From Kangiella shandongensis (GTDB lineage: Bacteria; Pseudomonadota; Gammaproteobacteria; Enterobacterales; Kangiellaceae): a stretch of DNA of 64,000 nt. The notes beneath the pieces are model-generated. The model searched no databases. It was not told where the DNA came from and worked only from the letters and a program-made list of their open reading frames with translations. The stretch is from positions 370,683 to 434,682 of the forward strand of contig NZ_JACNML010000001.1 in NCBI RefSeq assembly GCF_020005365.1, given 5' to 3'. A program made the position numbers and the translations under genes. Below, piece by piece: positions 27,083 to 37,191 of the stretch; the stretch's first letter is position 1, and each line of letters opens with the position of its first letter.

Positions 27083-28438
27083 CTACCGCACAAAATGCCA
27101 CTTTGTCTGCCTACCTCCGAGATAAATCACCTTATCACCATCGAACAAGGCTGACTGCTCGAGCATAATTTGTATTAATTGATCATCCCACTCTGGCAGC
27201 TCCACTTTAACATTTCCCTCAATGGCATAAGCGGTATTATCATACAGTGGCCGCTCCCCCTTTACTGGCGTCGGCCCCTGATTATCCCACATGCCAACAG
27301 TTGGACCGACTGCATGCCCGACATACCCTATTGGATGAGTATAGGTACTCGAGTTTATGCCAGCATCTCTTGAAGCCTGCTGGGTTGCTTGTAAAACTTC
27401 ATTGCCACTACGACCGGTCTGGAATTGTTCAGTCAGAATGTTTTGCCATCGGTTGCCCACAGCTAAAGCTTCCACCAACCCTTGTGGCACAGAGGACTCC
27501 CCGAATTTTGCCACATATCCCATCTCCTGCGTATCCGTACACAGTCTCAAATAACAGATACCAACATCCGTATGAATAATATCGCCCGGTAGAATGGTGC
27601 GATTGGATTTACCAAAGAAAGGAGAATCTTCATCGTTTTCATCTCCGCGCCTTTGCACTGTCACATACGGCTGAAACCAAGGCCTTAAGCCTAATGCTTC
27701 AAATCGCTCTCGGATGTACCAGGCAACGTCTTGATCAGTGGTTACTCCCGGCGCAATCACTTTATCGGAAAAAGCCTCAGCGATAACTCCACGGGCTATC
27801 TTCACAATATGCGGATAGACTTCCAGCTCAGGCTCTGTCCGCGTTTCAAACCAACGGATAACAAGCTCTTCGGCGCTAACCAGTCGCTGTTGATACTTTA
27901 TGGGAAGGTAATCTATCAAGTTTTTATAAAGACCTTGCGATAAACCATCAGCAACAGCCCACTCCTGGCTGACATTAATCCCAATCTTCTTCGGTCCATA
28001 TTCTTTAATAATTTCGGCTAACCGCTGCCACTGCTCTTTGTCTGTACCTCCCTGCCAGCGTGTTTCATAAAAACCTTTTATCGGATAACGACTAACACTA
28101 AAACGCTCAACCTGCTCCCCGTTTTTAACGAAAACCAATAGCGTTGTACGTCGTGCAGCAAACGTCGGCTCCGGTACTAGCGTATAGAATAGTGTATCTT
28201 CACCGTATTCGCGGTTAATCACCAACCACATATCCAGATCGGACTGCTGCATCAGCCGAGGCAGTAAATGTTCCAGTCGGTACTCCAGTATTTGATTAAT
28301 TGGTGAAACTCGCTCCCTCGGTGACAACACGTTAGGCATTGACTCGACCACAATGCCCTGCTCATAATTTTCTGCTAAAACTTGAACTGAAGCACTAATA
28401 CAGACAAGTAATACTATATAAAATCTAAATTTATTCAT
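27083..28438 (-). CDS. Secreted M24-family metallopeptidase (Xaa-Pro peptidase-like)
   Basis: 451-residue exported protein with a signal peptide ending at VLA (about 22). The N-terminal domain (about 40-210) resembles the creatinase/prolidase N-domain and the C-terminal half has the pita-bread metallopeptidase fold. The five metal ligands can be placed: Asp in IHTDVG, Asp 11 residues later in CTDTQ, His in YVGHAVG, Glu in YAIEGNV and a last Glu in IMLEQS. It probably cleaves peptides with Pro at position 2 in the periplasm, which would fit a protein-degrading lifestyle. It is divergent from the tetR-type gene, with about 235 bp between them. Confidence 0.85.
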   Translation of the reverse strand: MNKFRFYIVLLVCISASVQVLAENYEQGIVVESMPNVLSPRERVSPINQILEYRLEHLLPRLMQQSDLDMWLVINREYGEDTLFYTLVPEPTFAARRTTLLVFVKNGEQVERFSVSRYPIKGFYETRWQGGTDKEQWQRLAEIIKEYGPKKIGINVSQEWAVADGLSQGLYKNLIDYLPIKYQQRLVSAEELVIRWFETRTEPELEVYPHIVKIARGVIAEAFSDKVIAPGVTTDQDVAWYIRERFEALGLRPWFQPYVTVQRRGDENDEDSPFFGKSNRTILPGDIIHTDVGICYLRLCTDTQEMGYVAKFGESSVPQGLVEALAVGNRWQNILTEQFQTGRSGNEVLQATQQASRDAGINSSTYTHPIGYVGHAVGPTVGMWDNQGPTPVKGERPLYDNTAYAIEGNVKVELPEWDDQLIQIMLEQSALFDGDKVIYLGGRQTKWHFVR

Positions 28439-28613
28439 CGAGCCCCTCTATCTGTAATTAATTTATCCACCATATAAAATATAAAAATATCGAAACGATT
28501 CTTTTTTATTTTCAGTACCTTAACGATACTACCATGCTAAAACCTGGTGTCTATTCATTCCTATCAGGGCCAAGAGTTAACTCAAGTGTCACACACTTTT
28601 TACAAATTTAACC

Positions 28614-28657
28614 TTGCGTCACACCAGCTCCCCGCCTAAAATGAATGAACGTTCATT
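28614..28657 (+). promoter_or_regulatory. Promoter and palindromic operator of the efflux operon
   Basis: TTGCGT (28614-28619), a 17-bp spacer and TAAAAT (28637-28642) form a sigma-70 promoter. The perfect 14-bp palindrome AATGAACGTTCATT (28644-28657) starts 1 bp after the -10 box and covers the likely start site. Such palindromes are typical TetR/AcrR operators, so the repressor gene 17 bp downstream is probably autoregulated. Confidence 0.75.
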
Positions 28658-28673
28658 TTAGAATATCATTGAT

Positions 28674-29240
28674 ATGTCCAAGAAACACCAAATTCTTGAG
28701 GCAGCGATTCGTTTATTTGTAGAACGCGGCCTGCAAGGCTCTTCCATGGCTCTGGTTGCAAAAGAGGCAGAAGTAGCTACGGGCAGCGTTTATAACTACT
28801 TCGAGGGGAAGGAACACCTGATTAACGAATGCTTCCTCTACGTAAAACAACAGGAAGTGACGTTTTTACTCGAGCACCATAATCGTGAAGCAAGTTATGA
28901 ACAACGTTTTCGCAACGTTTATACCAACACGATCCGATTCATGCTGGATAACTGCCCTTACTTCCGATTTATACATTTGTATGCGTTCTCTCCTGTGATA
29001 TTGGAGGAAACGCGAGATAAGTTACACCCACTTTACGAGCCGTTTATCAAGCTATATGCAGACGCTTATGAAGATGGTGCCATACGCTCACCAGACGTAT
29101 TGGAACAACATTTATCGATTTATGGTGGCATCAGTTACTTAATGCACTATCACTATGTACATCAGGAAGAAATCACCGAAGAAAGAATTGAATTTATGGT
29201 CGACTTTGCCTGGGCTGCACTACGCAACCCCAAGCAATAA
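28674..29240 (+). CDS. TetR/AcrR-family transcriptional repressor
   Basis: 188-residue repressor with an N-terminal TetR helix-turn-helix (about 6-52, ILEAAIRLFVERG and ATGSVYNYFEGKEHL) and a divergent ligand-binding C-terminal domain. It is the first gene of an operon with RND efflux components and follows the palindromic operator, so it very likely represses its own operon until an inducer (drug or toxic metabolite) binds. It ends 16 bp before the adaptor gene. The inducer cannot be predicted. Confidence 0.92.
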   Translation: MSKKHQILEAAIRLFVERGLQGSSMALVAKEAEVATGSVYNYFEGKEHLINECFLYVKQQEVTFLLEHHNREASYEQRFRNVYTNTIRFMLDNCPYFRFIHLYAFSPVILEETRDKLHPLYEPFIKLYADAYEDGAIRSPDVLEQHLSIYGGISYLMHYHYVHQEEITEERIEFMVDFAWAALRNPKQ

Positions 29241-29256
29241 GCCCGAAGGAACTGTT

Positions 29257-30396
29257 ATGAGAAAAGTAACCCTATTAAGTACATTAATTATCGCAGCAAC
29301 TATCAGCACCAGCTTTGCTGCTGAAGAAGCCCAGCAGCAAAAACCGCAGGCAGTACCGGTACAGGTGGCTGAAGTGACAGCAGATACCACTACCATCACC
29401 CAAAACTTACCAGGTCGTGTCGTAGCGATTCGAACGGCCGAAGTACGCGCCCGAGTCGACGGCATCCTCGAAAAGCGAATTTTCACCGAAGGTGAAGATG
29501 TGAAAAAAGGTCAGCCACTGTTTCAGATTGATGACCGCGTCATGAAAGCCAACGTTGCAGCTGCCAAAGCAGATTTAAGTACGGCTCGAGCACAACAAAA
29601 GCTTAACCAGCAGACGTTAAAACGTTATGCCGACTTATTGAAACAAGGTGCCGTCAGTCAACAGGAGTACGATACCTATGTCGCGCAAAATCAACAGGGC
29701 GAAGCCATGGTTGAACAAGCCAGGGCACAACTGAATAAAGCACAAATCAGTCTGGATTATGCCACGGTGGAAGCTCCCATCTCTGGTCGCATCGGACGCG
29801 CTCTCGTCACCGAAGGTGCGCTGGTCAGCGCCTCGGCAGCAACACACTTAGCAACCATTGAGCAGCTGGATGAGGTTTATGTAGACTTCACCCGCTCGGC
29901 AACTGAAATCAATAAACTGCGCGAATTATTCGCTGGTTCAGATGCCACCGACTCCAGCTCGCAACAGGTCGAGATTCTGTTTAACGACGGTACACCTTAC
30001 GAACACCCCGGCAAGCTCGAATTTTCAAGCTTATCGGTAAACCCAGACACTGGCTCGGTGCTCCTGCGTGCAACCGTGAAAAACCCTGCTCACAAGTTGT
30101 TGCCGGGCATGTTTGTTCGCGTTAAGGCGCCTGTGGCTGACTCACAGACACTGTTACAAGTGCCACAAAAAGCCGTTCAGGTCACTGCACAGGGTGCAAT
30201 GGTGAAAGTCGTCAAAGACGGCAAGCTGGCCATGCAGCCTGTGGAGCTTGGTCCGATGATGGGACAAGGCTGGGTTATTAAGAGCGGTCTTAAAGCTGGC
30301 GATCAGGTAATTGTCAGTAATACCCAGTTCCTACAGCCGGGAACACCTGTACAAGTTTTGCCGAACAAACCACAAGCGACGCACACGCAAAAGTAG
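29257..30396 (+). CDS. RND efflux periplasmic adaptor subunit (AcrA-like)
   Basis: Membrane fusion protein of 379 residues joining the inner-membrane pump to the outer-membrane channel. A signal peptide ends near SFA/AEE; there is no lipobox cysteine, unlike AcrA, so it is probably not lipidated. Lipoyl-domain halves (RARVDGILEKRIFTEGEDVKKG and the second half YATVEAPISGRIG) flank an alpha-hairpin (about 95-165). Beta-barrel and membrane-proximal domains follow. ATG 29257 is preceded by GAAGGAA; a longer frame from 29155 would overlap the repressor gene. Confidence 0.92.
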   Translation: MRKVTLLSTLIIAATISTSFAAEEAQQQKPQAVPVQVAEVTADTTTITQNLPGRVVAIRTAEVRARVDGILEKRIFTEGEDVKKGQPLFQIDDRVMKANVAAAKADLSTARAQQKLNQQTLKRYADLLKQGAVSQQEYDTYVAQNQQGEAMVEQARAQLNKAQISLDYATVEAPISGRIGRALVTEGALVSASAATHLATIEQLDEVYVDFTRSATEINKLRELFAGSDATDSSSQQVEILFNDGTPYEHPGKLEFSSLSVNPDTGSVLLRATVKNPAHKLLPGMFVRVKAPVADSQTLLQVPQKAVQVTAQGAMVKVVKDGKLAMQPVELGPMMGQGWVIKSGLKAGDQVIVSNTQFLQPGTPVQVLPNKPQATHTQK

Positions 30397-30405
30397 GGAA
30401 CTCAT

Positions 30406-33400
30406 ATGGCACAGTTTTTTATTAACCGCCCCATCTTTGCATGGGTGATATCACTGTTGATACTACTCGGAGGCGCTCTGGCGATCCAGAATCTGCCAGT
30501 GATGGCCTATCCGGATATTTCACCACCGCAAGTCACGGTGACAGCAACTTATCCAGGTGCGTCAGCTAAGGTTATCGAAGATACGGTCACCAGTGTGATT
30601 GAAGAGGAAATGAATGGTATCGAGGGCTTACGTTATATCAAGTCAGAAAGCTCACGTACCGGCACTTCGACCATTGTTTTAACCTTTGCTACCGGAACTG
30701 ACACCGATATTGCCGGTGTAGAGGTACAAAACCGGCTCAAGCGCGTTGAGGCACGACTACCAGCATCTGTGCGCACTCAAGGTGTGAACATTGATAAAAC
30801 ACGACCTGACTTTTTGATGGTTGTATCGCTCTACTCTCCTAACGGTACCCACGGCGCCACTGACTTAGGTGATTATGTGGATCGTGCTCTGTTAGGTGAA
30901 ATGCGACGAATTGATGGTATCGGTAGCGCACAGCTTTTCAGCTCAACCTACGCCATGCGCGTCTGGGTCGACCCCAAAAAAATGGCCTCTTATGCCATTA
31001 CACCGAGCGAAATATCACAAGCGATTCGCGATCAGAATGCACAGCTGGCGACTGGCGAACTTGGCTCATTACCATCACCGAGTAAGCAGCAAATTAACGC
31101 TACGATCTTAGTCCCTTCGCGCCTGTCGACACCGGAGGAGTTTGGGAACATTATCCTCCGCTCATCTACCGAAGGTGCTGTTGTGCGCCTCAAAGATGTA
31201 GCTGAAATCGAGCGTGGAGCGAATAGTTATGGTTCGGCAGCCATGCTGAATGGCCAGGACTCTGCCGCCTTTGCCTTAAAGCTGAGCAATAACGGTAATG
31301 CCTTAGAGGCTGCGGAAGCCGTTAAAGCTAAGATGACCGAGCTTGAGCAATACTTCCCCGAAGATGTCGAGTGGGTGATTCCATACGACACATCCATTTT
31401 CGTCGAAGGTTCGATTAGTCAGGTAGTACAAACGCTGATCGAGGCCGTGTTCCTGGTCACACTGGTTATGTTCCTGTTCCTGCAAAGCTGGCGCACCACC
31501 ATTATCCCATTAATTGTAGTCCCAGTATCATTGATTGGTACCGGCATGGGACTTTACCTGCTTGGCTTCTCGATTAATATGCTGACCATGTTTGCCATGG
31601 TGCTGGCCATCGGTATTGTGGTCGATGATGCCATTATCGTAGTCGAGAATATCAAACGTATTCTGGATGAAGAAGATATCGGGCCGTATCAGGCCACCAA
31701 GAAAGCCATGAAACAGATTTCTGGCGCGATTATCGGTACCACGGCAGTACTGGTTGCGGTATTTATTCCGATGGCCTTCTTTACAGGCTCGGTCGGACGA
31801 ATTTACCAGCAGTTCTCTTTGACCATCGTGCTGAGCGTTTCGATCTCAGCCTTCCTGTCGCTGTCGCTCAGCCCAGCCGTTGCACAGGGCTTACTCAAAG
31901 CAGAAAAAGAAGGCAAAAAAGAATGGGCACCATTCCGTTGGTTCAATCTCGGTTTTGGTAAATTTACTGACGTCTATATGTCCTGTGTGAAGAAGCTGTT
32001 CAGTAAAATGGGCCTGATCGTTACTATGGCAGTATTCGCCCTGATCACCGCTTTTGTTGGCTGGCGCTTCGCCAGTATGCCAACGGGCTTTGTACCGTCT
32101 GAGGATCAGGGTTTTATCGTCGCCTCATCGTTAATGCCATCGGGTTCTACTCGCTCCAGAACCTTGGAGCTAACCGAAAAAACCGACGCCTGGTTCCTTG
32201 AGCAGCCCGAGGTCGAACGTATTATCACCGTAGCGGGCTTCAGCTTCTTCGGTACCGGACAAAACACCTCGATTACGTTCGTTAACTTAAAGCCCTGGGA
32301 AGCACGTGAAGAGATGCGGAATGCCGATGAACTGGCGGCAGCAGCCACGGCTGAGTTTATGAAGTATCCGCAAGGCAACACCTTTGCCTTTAATATGCCA
32401 CCGATTCCAGGACTGGGTAACAGCAGCGGTTTTGACTTCCAGCTGCAGGACAAGTCTGGTGTCGGCATACAGCAACTGATTGGCTCGGCTTATCAGCTCA
32501 TTGGCATGGCCTCGCAGTCAGGCAAGTTTGCGGAAATCCGTCCTGACACGCTACCACCGGCACCGCTACTGACCTTCGAAGTCGACAGGATCAAAGCCCG
32601 TTCCTTAGGTGTCGATATCGGCGAGCTAAACAACACGCTGCAAATTGCCTTAGGTTCTGCCTATATCAACGACTATGTTGAGGGTCAAAAAGTGCGTCAG
32701 GTCTGGTTACAGTCGGATGCTGAAACACGCTCCACGCCAGAAGAAATTCTGAGCATGCAGATCCGCAACAATCAGGGTGAACTGGTAAACCTGTCAGAAG
32801 TTGCAACCGCCAAATGGACCGAAGCACCGGCTAAGTTGACTCGATATAACGGACAGCCGTCAATACCCTTAACTGGCAGTGGTGCTCCTGGCTTTAGTTC
32901 CGGGGATATCATGCAACTGATGGAACAGTTCGCCGAGAACCTGCCAAAAGGTGTCGGTTACGAATGGTCGGGGCAATCACTGGAAGAAAAGGTAGCGGGT
33001 AATCAGACGACCCTGCTATTCAGCTTATCCTTCCTGGTCATTTTCCTGGTGCTGGCCGCACTGTATGAAAGCTGGTCCGTACCATTAGCTGTCGTGCTGG
33101 TCGTGCCGCTCGGCATTTTAGGCTCGATTCTGTTTACCGAACTGAGTTCTATGCCGAATGACATCTACTTTAAAGTAGGTTTAATCACCATTATCGGTTT
33201 GTCAGCGAAAAACGCGATTCTGATTGTTGAGTTCGCCCGAGAAGCCCAGGGTGAAGGCAAGAGTGCGTTAGAGGCTGTCATAGAAGCCTGTAAATTACGT
33301 CTCCGTCCGATCCTGATGACATCGCTGGCATTTATCATGGGCGTATTCCCGCTGGTCATAGCCACAGGCGCAGGCTCCGCCAGCCGCCAGGCGATTGGTA

Positions 33401-33546
33401 CCAGTGTGATGGGCGGTATGATTTCTGCTGCAGCGTTGGCAATTTTCTTCGTCCCAGTATTCTACTTACTGGTGCGCAAGATATTCCCAAGAAAGCTAAA
33501 ACATTACGAACTCGCCGCCAAAGGCATGGAGATCAAAGATGACTAA
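30406..33546 (+). CDS. RND multidrug efflux pump, HAE1 family (AcrB-like)
   Basis: Proton-driven trimeric exporter of hydrophobic compounds, 1046 residues and 12 transmembrane helices in two similar halves with large periplasmic loops. It begins MAQFFINRPIFAWVISL as in HAE1 pumps. Proton-relay residues are visible: the Asp pair in GIVVDDAIIVVENI (TM4) and Lys in GLSAKNAILIVEF (TM10). It sits 9 bp after the adaptor gene and overlaps the outer-membrane factor gene by 8 bp, a complete tripartite system. Confidence 0.95.
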   Translation: MAQFFINRPIFAWVISLLILLGGALAIQNLPVMAYPDISPPQVTVTATYPGASAKVIEDTVTSVIEEEMNGIEGLRYIKSESSRTGTSTIVLTFATGTDTDIAGVEVQNRLKRVEARLPASVRTQGVNIDKTRPDFLMVVSLYSPNGTHGATDLGDYVDRALLGEMRRIDGIGSAQLFSSTYAMRVWVDPKKMASYAITPSEISQAIRDQNAQLATGELGSLPSPSKQQINATILVPSRLSTPEEFGNIILRSSTEGAVVRLKDVAEIERGANSYGSAAMLNGQDSAAFALKLSNNGNALEAAEAVKAKMTELEQYFPEDVEWVIPYDTSIFVEGSISQVVQTLIEAVFLVTLVMFLFLQSWRTTIIPLIVVPVSLIGTGMGLYLLGFSINMLTMFAMVLAIGIVVDDAIIVVENIKRILDEEDIGPYQATKKAMKQISGAIIGTTAVLVAVFIPMAFFTGSVGRIYQQFSLTIVLSVSISAFLSLSLSPAVAQGLLKAEKEGKKEWAPFRWFNLGFGKFTDVYMSCVKKLFSKMGLIVTMAVFALITAFVGWRFASMPTGFVPSEDQGFIVASSLMPSGSTRSRTLELTEKTDAWFLEQPEVERIITVAGFSFFGTGQNTSITFVNLKPWEAREEMRNADELAAAATAEFMKYPQGNTFAFNMPPIPGLGNSSGFDFQLQDKSGVGIQQLIGSAYQLIGMASQSGKFAEIRPDTLPPAPLLTFEVDRIKARSLGVDIGELNNTLQIALGSAYINDYVEGQKVRQVWLQSDAETRSTPEEILSMQIRNNQGELVNLSEVATAKWTEAPAKLTRYNGQPSIPLTGSGAPGFSSGDIMQLMEQFAENLPKGVGYEWSGQSLEEKVAGNQTTLLFSLSFLVIFLVLAALYESWSVPLAVVLVVPLGILGSILFTELSSMPNDIYFKVGLITIIGLSAKNAILIVEFAREAQGEGKSALEAVIEACKLRLRPILMTSLAFIMGVFPLVIATGAGSASRQAIGTSVMGGMISAAALAIFFVPVFYLLVRKIFPRKLKHYELAAKGMEIKDD

Positions 33547-34987
33547 GAATAGTGTAGCCCGTGTTACAGCCTTGGCAGCCAGCTTGATTTTGTCAGGCTG
33601 CATATCCATGGGGCCGGCTAATGAGCGACCACAGGCTTCAATTGAACAAAGCTTCGGGCAGCTGCCTGAAGCGCCTCATGCCGCGTTTACTCTCGACGCC
33701 TGGCAAGAGTTTTTCCCTGACACTAATGCTCGCTTGATGATCAAAACTGCGCTGGAATCAAACACTGATCTGCGCATTGCCATTGCTCGTATGGCAGAGC
33801 TCGAAGGGCGCTATCAAATTCAGCGTGAGGACTTATTTCCCTCAATCAACGGTGAAGTAAACCAGATGCGCAGCCAGAACTCCATCAATGTGGAAGGCAA
33901 TGACAACCTGGTCGATGTCTATAATGCGAAGGTAGGTTTAGTATCTTACGAGCTTGATCTATTTGGTCGTGTTCGTTCTTTAAATGATGCAGCATTAGCT
34001 CAGTACCTTTCAGGGGTTGAGGCAGCCAGATCCGTTAAGCTCAGTATCATCGCACAAACGGCTAACGCCTATTACAGCTGGGTATCAGCTCACCGCAGCC
34101 TTAACTTGGCCGAACAGACGTTGCAAAGTCGCCAGGATAGCCTCGACTTAATCCAAAAACGTTTAGACACTGGAATCGCCAGTGAGTTGGATCTGGCACA
34201 GGCACAGGCTTCACTGGCGACGGTGAGAGCACAGAAAGCTCAGTTCGAGCGTGCTCATGCCGCGGCCAAGAGTGCTCTGGAGCTGCTTCTGGGAAAACCG
34301 TTAGCTTCTCTAAACCTGGATACGAAAGAGCTACAGCTGACTGAAATGGCGCTCGAGCTTCCTGCAAGCATCGGCTCTGAAGTATTACTCTCTCGCCCCG
34401 ACGTCCTTGCCGCCGAGCAAAGCCTTTACGCCGCCAATGCCAACATTGGTGCAGCGCGGGCTGCCTTTTTCCCTTCGATTACTCTAACAGGGGATTATGG
34501 GTTCTCCAGCACCGAGTTCGACAGTTTGTTTGGGAGCGACTCCAATACCTGGAGCTTTATGCCGTCGATACGTATTCCCATTTTTGGTAACGCCCTTCAG
34601 GCCAATCTAGACGTCGCCAATGCACAACAGCAACGACTGGTTGCAGAGTACGAAAAAGCGGTACAGCAAGCCTTTTCAGAAGTCTACCAGCTAACCACCA
34701 ATAGCTCGACCTATGTTGGCGAACTGGAGGCCAACCGCTCTTTAGTTAAAGCTCAACGCAAGCGACTGGCGTTAGCTGAAGCGAAATACAAAGCAGGCTT
34801 GGCCAGTTATCTTGAAGTGCTCAACGCACAGCAGGATAAATTTAGCGCTGAGCAGGCACTACTGGAAACCGAACGAGCTCAGCTGGCCAATGTTATTTCA
34901 CTGTACAAAGCACTAGGTGGTGGTGACAAGGTAGTGACCTATGAACCAACACAGCAGAAAAACGACAACAATAACGATGTTGATTAA
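33539..34987 (+). CDS. RND efflux outer membrane lipoprotein, NodT/OprM family
   Basis: TolC-like outer membrane channel of 482 residues that completes the tripartite pump. The signal peptide ends in the lipobox LSGC (Cys21), so the mature protein is lipid-anchored, as in OprM. Two repeated outer membrane efflux domains (about 60-250 and 270-460) are seen, with the typical SYELDLFGRVR and SRPDVLAAEQSL motifs. A short Asn/Asp-rich tail ends the protein. It overlaps the pump gene by 8 bp and is followed by a terminator. Confidence 0.94.
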   Translation: MTKNSVARVTALAASLILSGCISMGPANERPQASIEQSFGQLPEAPHAAFTLDAWQEFFPDTNARLMIKTALESNTDLRIAIARMAELEGRYQIQREDLFPSINGEVNQMRSQNSINVEGNDNLVDVYNAKVGLVSYELDLFGRVRSLNDAALAQYLSGVEAARSVKLSIIAQTANAYYSWVSAHRSLNLAEQTLQSRQDSLDLIQKRLDTGIASELDLAQAQASLATVRAQKAQFERAHAAAKSALELLLGKPLASLNLDTKELQLTEMALELPASIGSEVLLSRPDVLAAEQSLYAANANIGAARAAFFPSITLTGDYGFSSTEFDSLFGSDSNTWSFMPSIRIPIFGNALQANLDVANAQQQRLVAEYEKAVQQAFSEVYQLTTNSSTYVGELEANRSLVKAQRKRLALAEAKYKAGLASYLEVLNAQQDKFSAEQALLETERAQLANVISLYKALGGGDKVVTYEPTQQKNDNNNDVD

Positions 34988-35028
34988 CCAGACAGGCAGT
35001 AGTCTCTAAATACTGCACTTCCCCCGCT

Positions 35029-35055
35029 TTCCCCAGCTCCGCTGGGGAATTTTTT
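35029..35055 (+). terminator. Terminator of the efflux operon
   Basis: A 9-bp stem TTCCCCAGC/GCTGGGGAA with a TCC loop is followed by six T. Confidence 0.9.
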
Positions 35056-35222
35056 GCATGCTGAAGATAAACCTGTCATCGAGCCCATAAATGCTCTAAA
35101 AATACTCCCTGCGATCCTGGTTCAGGATAAGATCAACTCTAATTAAACTCACAACCAACCGGCACGGATCCACTTTCATAGGGATACCAATTTTATCTAC
35201 TTCATGAAATGCGTAAAACAGG

Positions 35223-36269
35223 TCACTTATCACCCAGCATAATACTAATCCACTGGGTCTCTTTATTACTATCCAGAATAATTTTAACTATAATGGTTAG
35301 CGGTACCGATAGTAACATTCCCACCGGCCCAAGAACCCAGCCCCAAAACAATAGCGACAGGAACACGATCAAAGTCGACAGCCCCAGCCCTTTGCCCATA
35401 AATTTTGGCTCTACAATATTACCCACAACAAAATTAACCAAAAGATAACCTGCCGCAACCAGTAATGGGGTTGAAATAGAATCTTGAGTTAACCATGCCA
35501 TCAACACCGCAGGGATTGCCGCAATGATCGAACCGATATTAGGCACAAAGTTAAATATAAAGGCGACCAGTCCCCAGACAAAAGGATATTCCACATCCAG
35601 AATAACGAGCCAGGAGCTAATCAATACACCTGTGAGCAAACTGACAATCGACTTAATGGTGGCGTAGCGTTTAATCTTCTGGATCACCTCATTCAAGCCC
35701 GTATGCGCTTTACTTTCAGCCTTCGGAAAGGCCCGCTGCATCTTCTCGCCGAAGACGCTGGCCTCCATGAGCAGGAAGATCGAAGTCAGGACGATTAAAA
35801 ACACATTACTGACCATTCCGCCCAAGCCATTGAGCACCGATGCCGAAAGACTCATGATGGTGCTGGGGGAAAAGCGCTCGGCGAGTGACTCCTCTGGAAT
35901 ATTGAAACCGAGTCCTTCCAGCCAAAGCAATACTCCTGCAAATTTATCCTTCAACATTAACTCATACTCAGGTAGCTTCACCGAAAACTGCTCTACCGAA
36001 TTACCGATAAAGCGCCCCATCAGGAAAAAGAGCCCTGACATTAAGAGAACGACTAAAATCATGGCAATCCAGTCTGGCAAAGTTTTGCTGGTTTTCGGAA
36101 TGTTAAGGTTCGCTAACGCAAAATATAACGGTCCAATAATAATGGAAACGAACAACGACAGGATAACGGGTACCACAAAGCTGCTGGCAGCTTTAAGTCC
36201 GGCAATAATAATAAAAGTCGCGGCAATGGATAGCAGCACATTAGTGACTCGACTTGTCTCAATCGTCAT
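35223..36269 (-). CDS. AI-2E/PerM-family membrane transporter
   Basis: 348-residue inner membrane protein of the PerM (UPF0118, AI-2 exporter) family with about eight transmembrane segments. The central soluble helix region contains the family's FNFVPNIGSIIAAIPAVLMA and VGNIVEPKFMGKGLGLS motifs. Members export various small solutes or ions; the substrate here is unknown. ATG 36269 (MTIETSRV) with GGGAG upstream is chosen; the longer frame to 36467 runs into the divergent tatD gene. Transcribed alone. Confidence 0.88.
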   Translation of the reverse strand: MTIETSRVTNVLLSIAATFIIIAGLKAASSFVVPVILSLFVSIIIGPLYFALANLNIPKTSKTLPDWIAMILVVLLMSGLFFLMGRFIGNSVEQFSVKLPEYELMLKDKFAGVLLWLEGLGFNIPEESLAERFSPSTIMSLSASVLNGLGGMVSNVFLIVLTSIFLLMEASVFGEKMQRAFPKAESKAHTGLNEVIQKIKRYATIKSIVSLLTGVLISSWLVILDVEYPFVWGLVAFIFNFVPNIGSIIAAIPAVLMAWLTQDSISTPLLVAAGYLLVNFVVGNIVEPKFMGKGLGLSTLIVFLSLLFWGWVLGPVGMLLSVPLTIIVKIILDSNKETQWISIMLGDK

Positions 36270-36368
36270 GGGACTCCCTGAGTTAATAGGTATAATTTCT
36301 GTTGAAAATAGTTTATAACAAGAACTCAAAAGCACAAACCACAATACAACATTTATAACGACAAGCGT

Positions 36369-37178
36369 ATGCAGTTTATTGATATTGGTGTCAACCTTAC
36401 CAACAAGCGTTTTAATGATGACATGGATGCAGTGATACAAAGAGCCCATGCCGTAGGTGTTACTCATCAGATTATTACCGGGACATCACCAAAGGAAAGC
36501 GAGCAGGCTTTCGAGCTCACGACCAAATATCCCGGCTTATATTCAACCGTCGGCTGTCATCCACACGATGCCAAAGACTTTCAGCCAAATGATTTAGCAC
36601 GGCTCAGACAACTACTTTCTAACGACAGAGTTGTCGCCGTTGGTGAGTGTGGTCTGGATTTCAACCGCAACTTTTCACCGCAAGAAACTCAGATAGACGT
36701 TTTTCAGCAGCAACTAAAACTGGCCTGTGAACTACAAAAACCATTATTCATTCATGAAAGAGATGCTGGCGACACGATGCTCGAGTTTTTGGAGCACTAT
36801 AGCGACCAGTTACCGCCTGTCGTGATACATTGCTTCACAGGCTCTCGCGAAAGTCTGGAGCAATATATCGCCATGGGGTTATACATTGGGATCACTGGAT
36901 GGATTTGTGATGAACGCCGTGGTCAGGGGCTGGCCCAGATGGTGGATACCATTCCCAATGACAGGCTGATGCTTGAAACCGACGCCCCTTACTTAACGCC
37001 GCGCGACTTAACACGGGAGCAAAAGAAGCAGCTACAGGGCAATCGTAACGAACCATGTCTATTACCGCACGTAGCCCAAAAAGTTGCACAATGTCGACGA
37101 CAGCCACTCAAAGAGCTGGCTGCCGATTGCTATAACAATACCGTTCGTTTCTTTAATTTATCGCTTAAAACATACTAG
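36369..37178 (+). CDS. tatD: TatD-family metal-dependent DNase
   Basis: Cytoplasmic TIM-barrel nuclease (3'-5' exonuclease acting in DNA repair in E. coli). It starts MQFIDIGVNLTNKRF and has metal-binding motifs TVGCHPHDAKD, VGECGLDFNRNFS, VIHCFTGSRE and LETDAPYLTPRDL. 269 residues, like E. coli TatD (260), with closest similarity to TatD itself rather than to YcfH or YjjV. It is separated from tatABC here, unlike in E. coli. The next gene follows after 13 bp. Confidence 0.95.
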   Translation: MQFIDIGVNLTNKRFNDDMDAVIQRAHAVGVTHQIITGTSPKESEQAFELTTKYPGLYSTVGCHPHDAKDFQPNDLARLRQLLSNDRVVAVGECGLDFNRNFSPQETQIDVFQQQLKLACELQKPLFIHERDAGDTMLEFLEHYSDQLPPVVIHCFTGSRESLEQYIAMGLYIGITGWICDERRGQGLAQMVDTIPNDRLMLETDAPYLTPRDLTREQKKQLQGNRNEPCLLPHVAQKVAQCRRQPLKELAADCYNNTVRFFNLSLKTY

Positions 37179-37191
37179 CCAGGGAAGGATC

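Noticed and set aside
29155..29256. N-terminal extension of the efflux adaptor
   Set aside because: It overlaps the tetR-type gene and hides the signal peptide; ATG 29257 has GAAGGAA upstream.
35767..36318. 183-codon frame antisense to the PerM-type transporter
   Set aside because: Ser/Thr/Pro-rich complement of hydrophobic helices, a typical artefact of membrane protein genes.
36270..36467. N-terminal extension of the PerM-type transporter to 36467
   Set aside because: It would overlap the divergent tatD gene by about 100 bp; ATG 36269 has a good GGGAG site.
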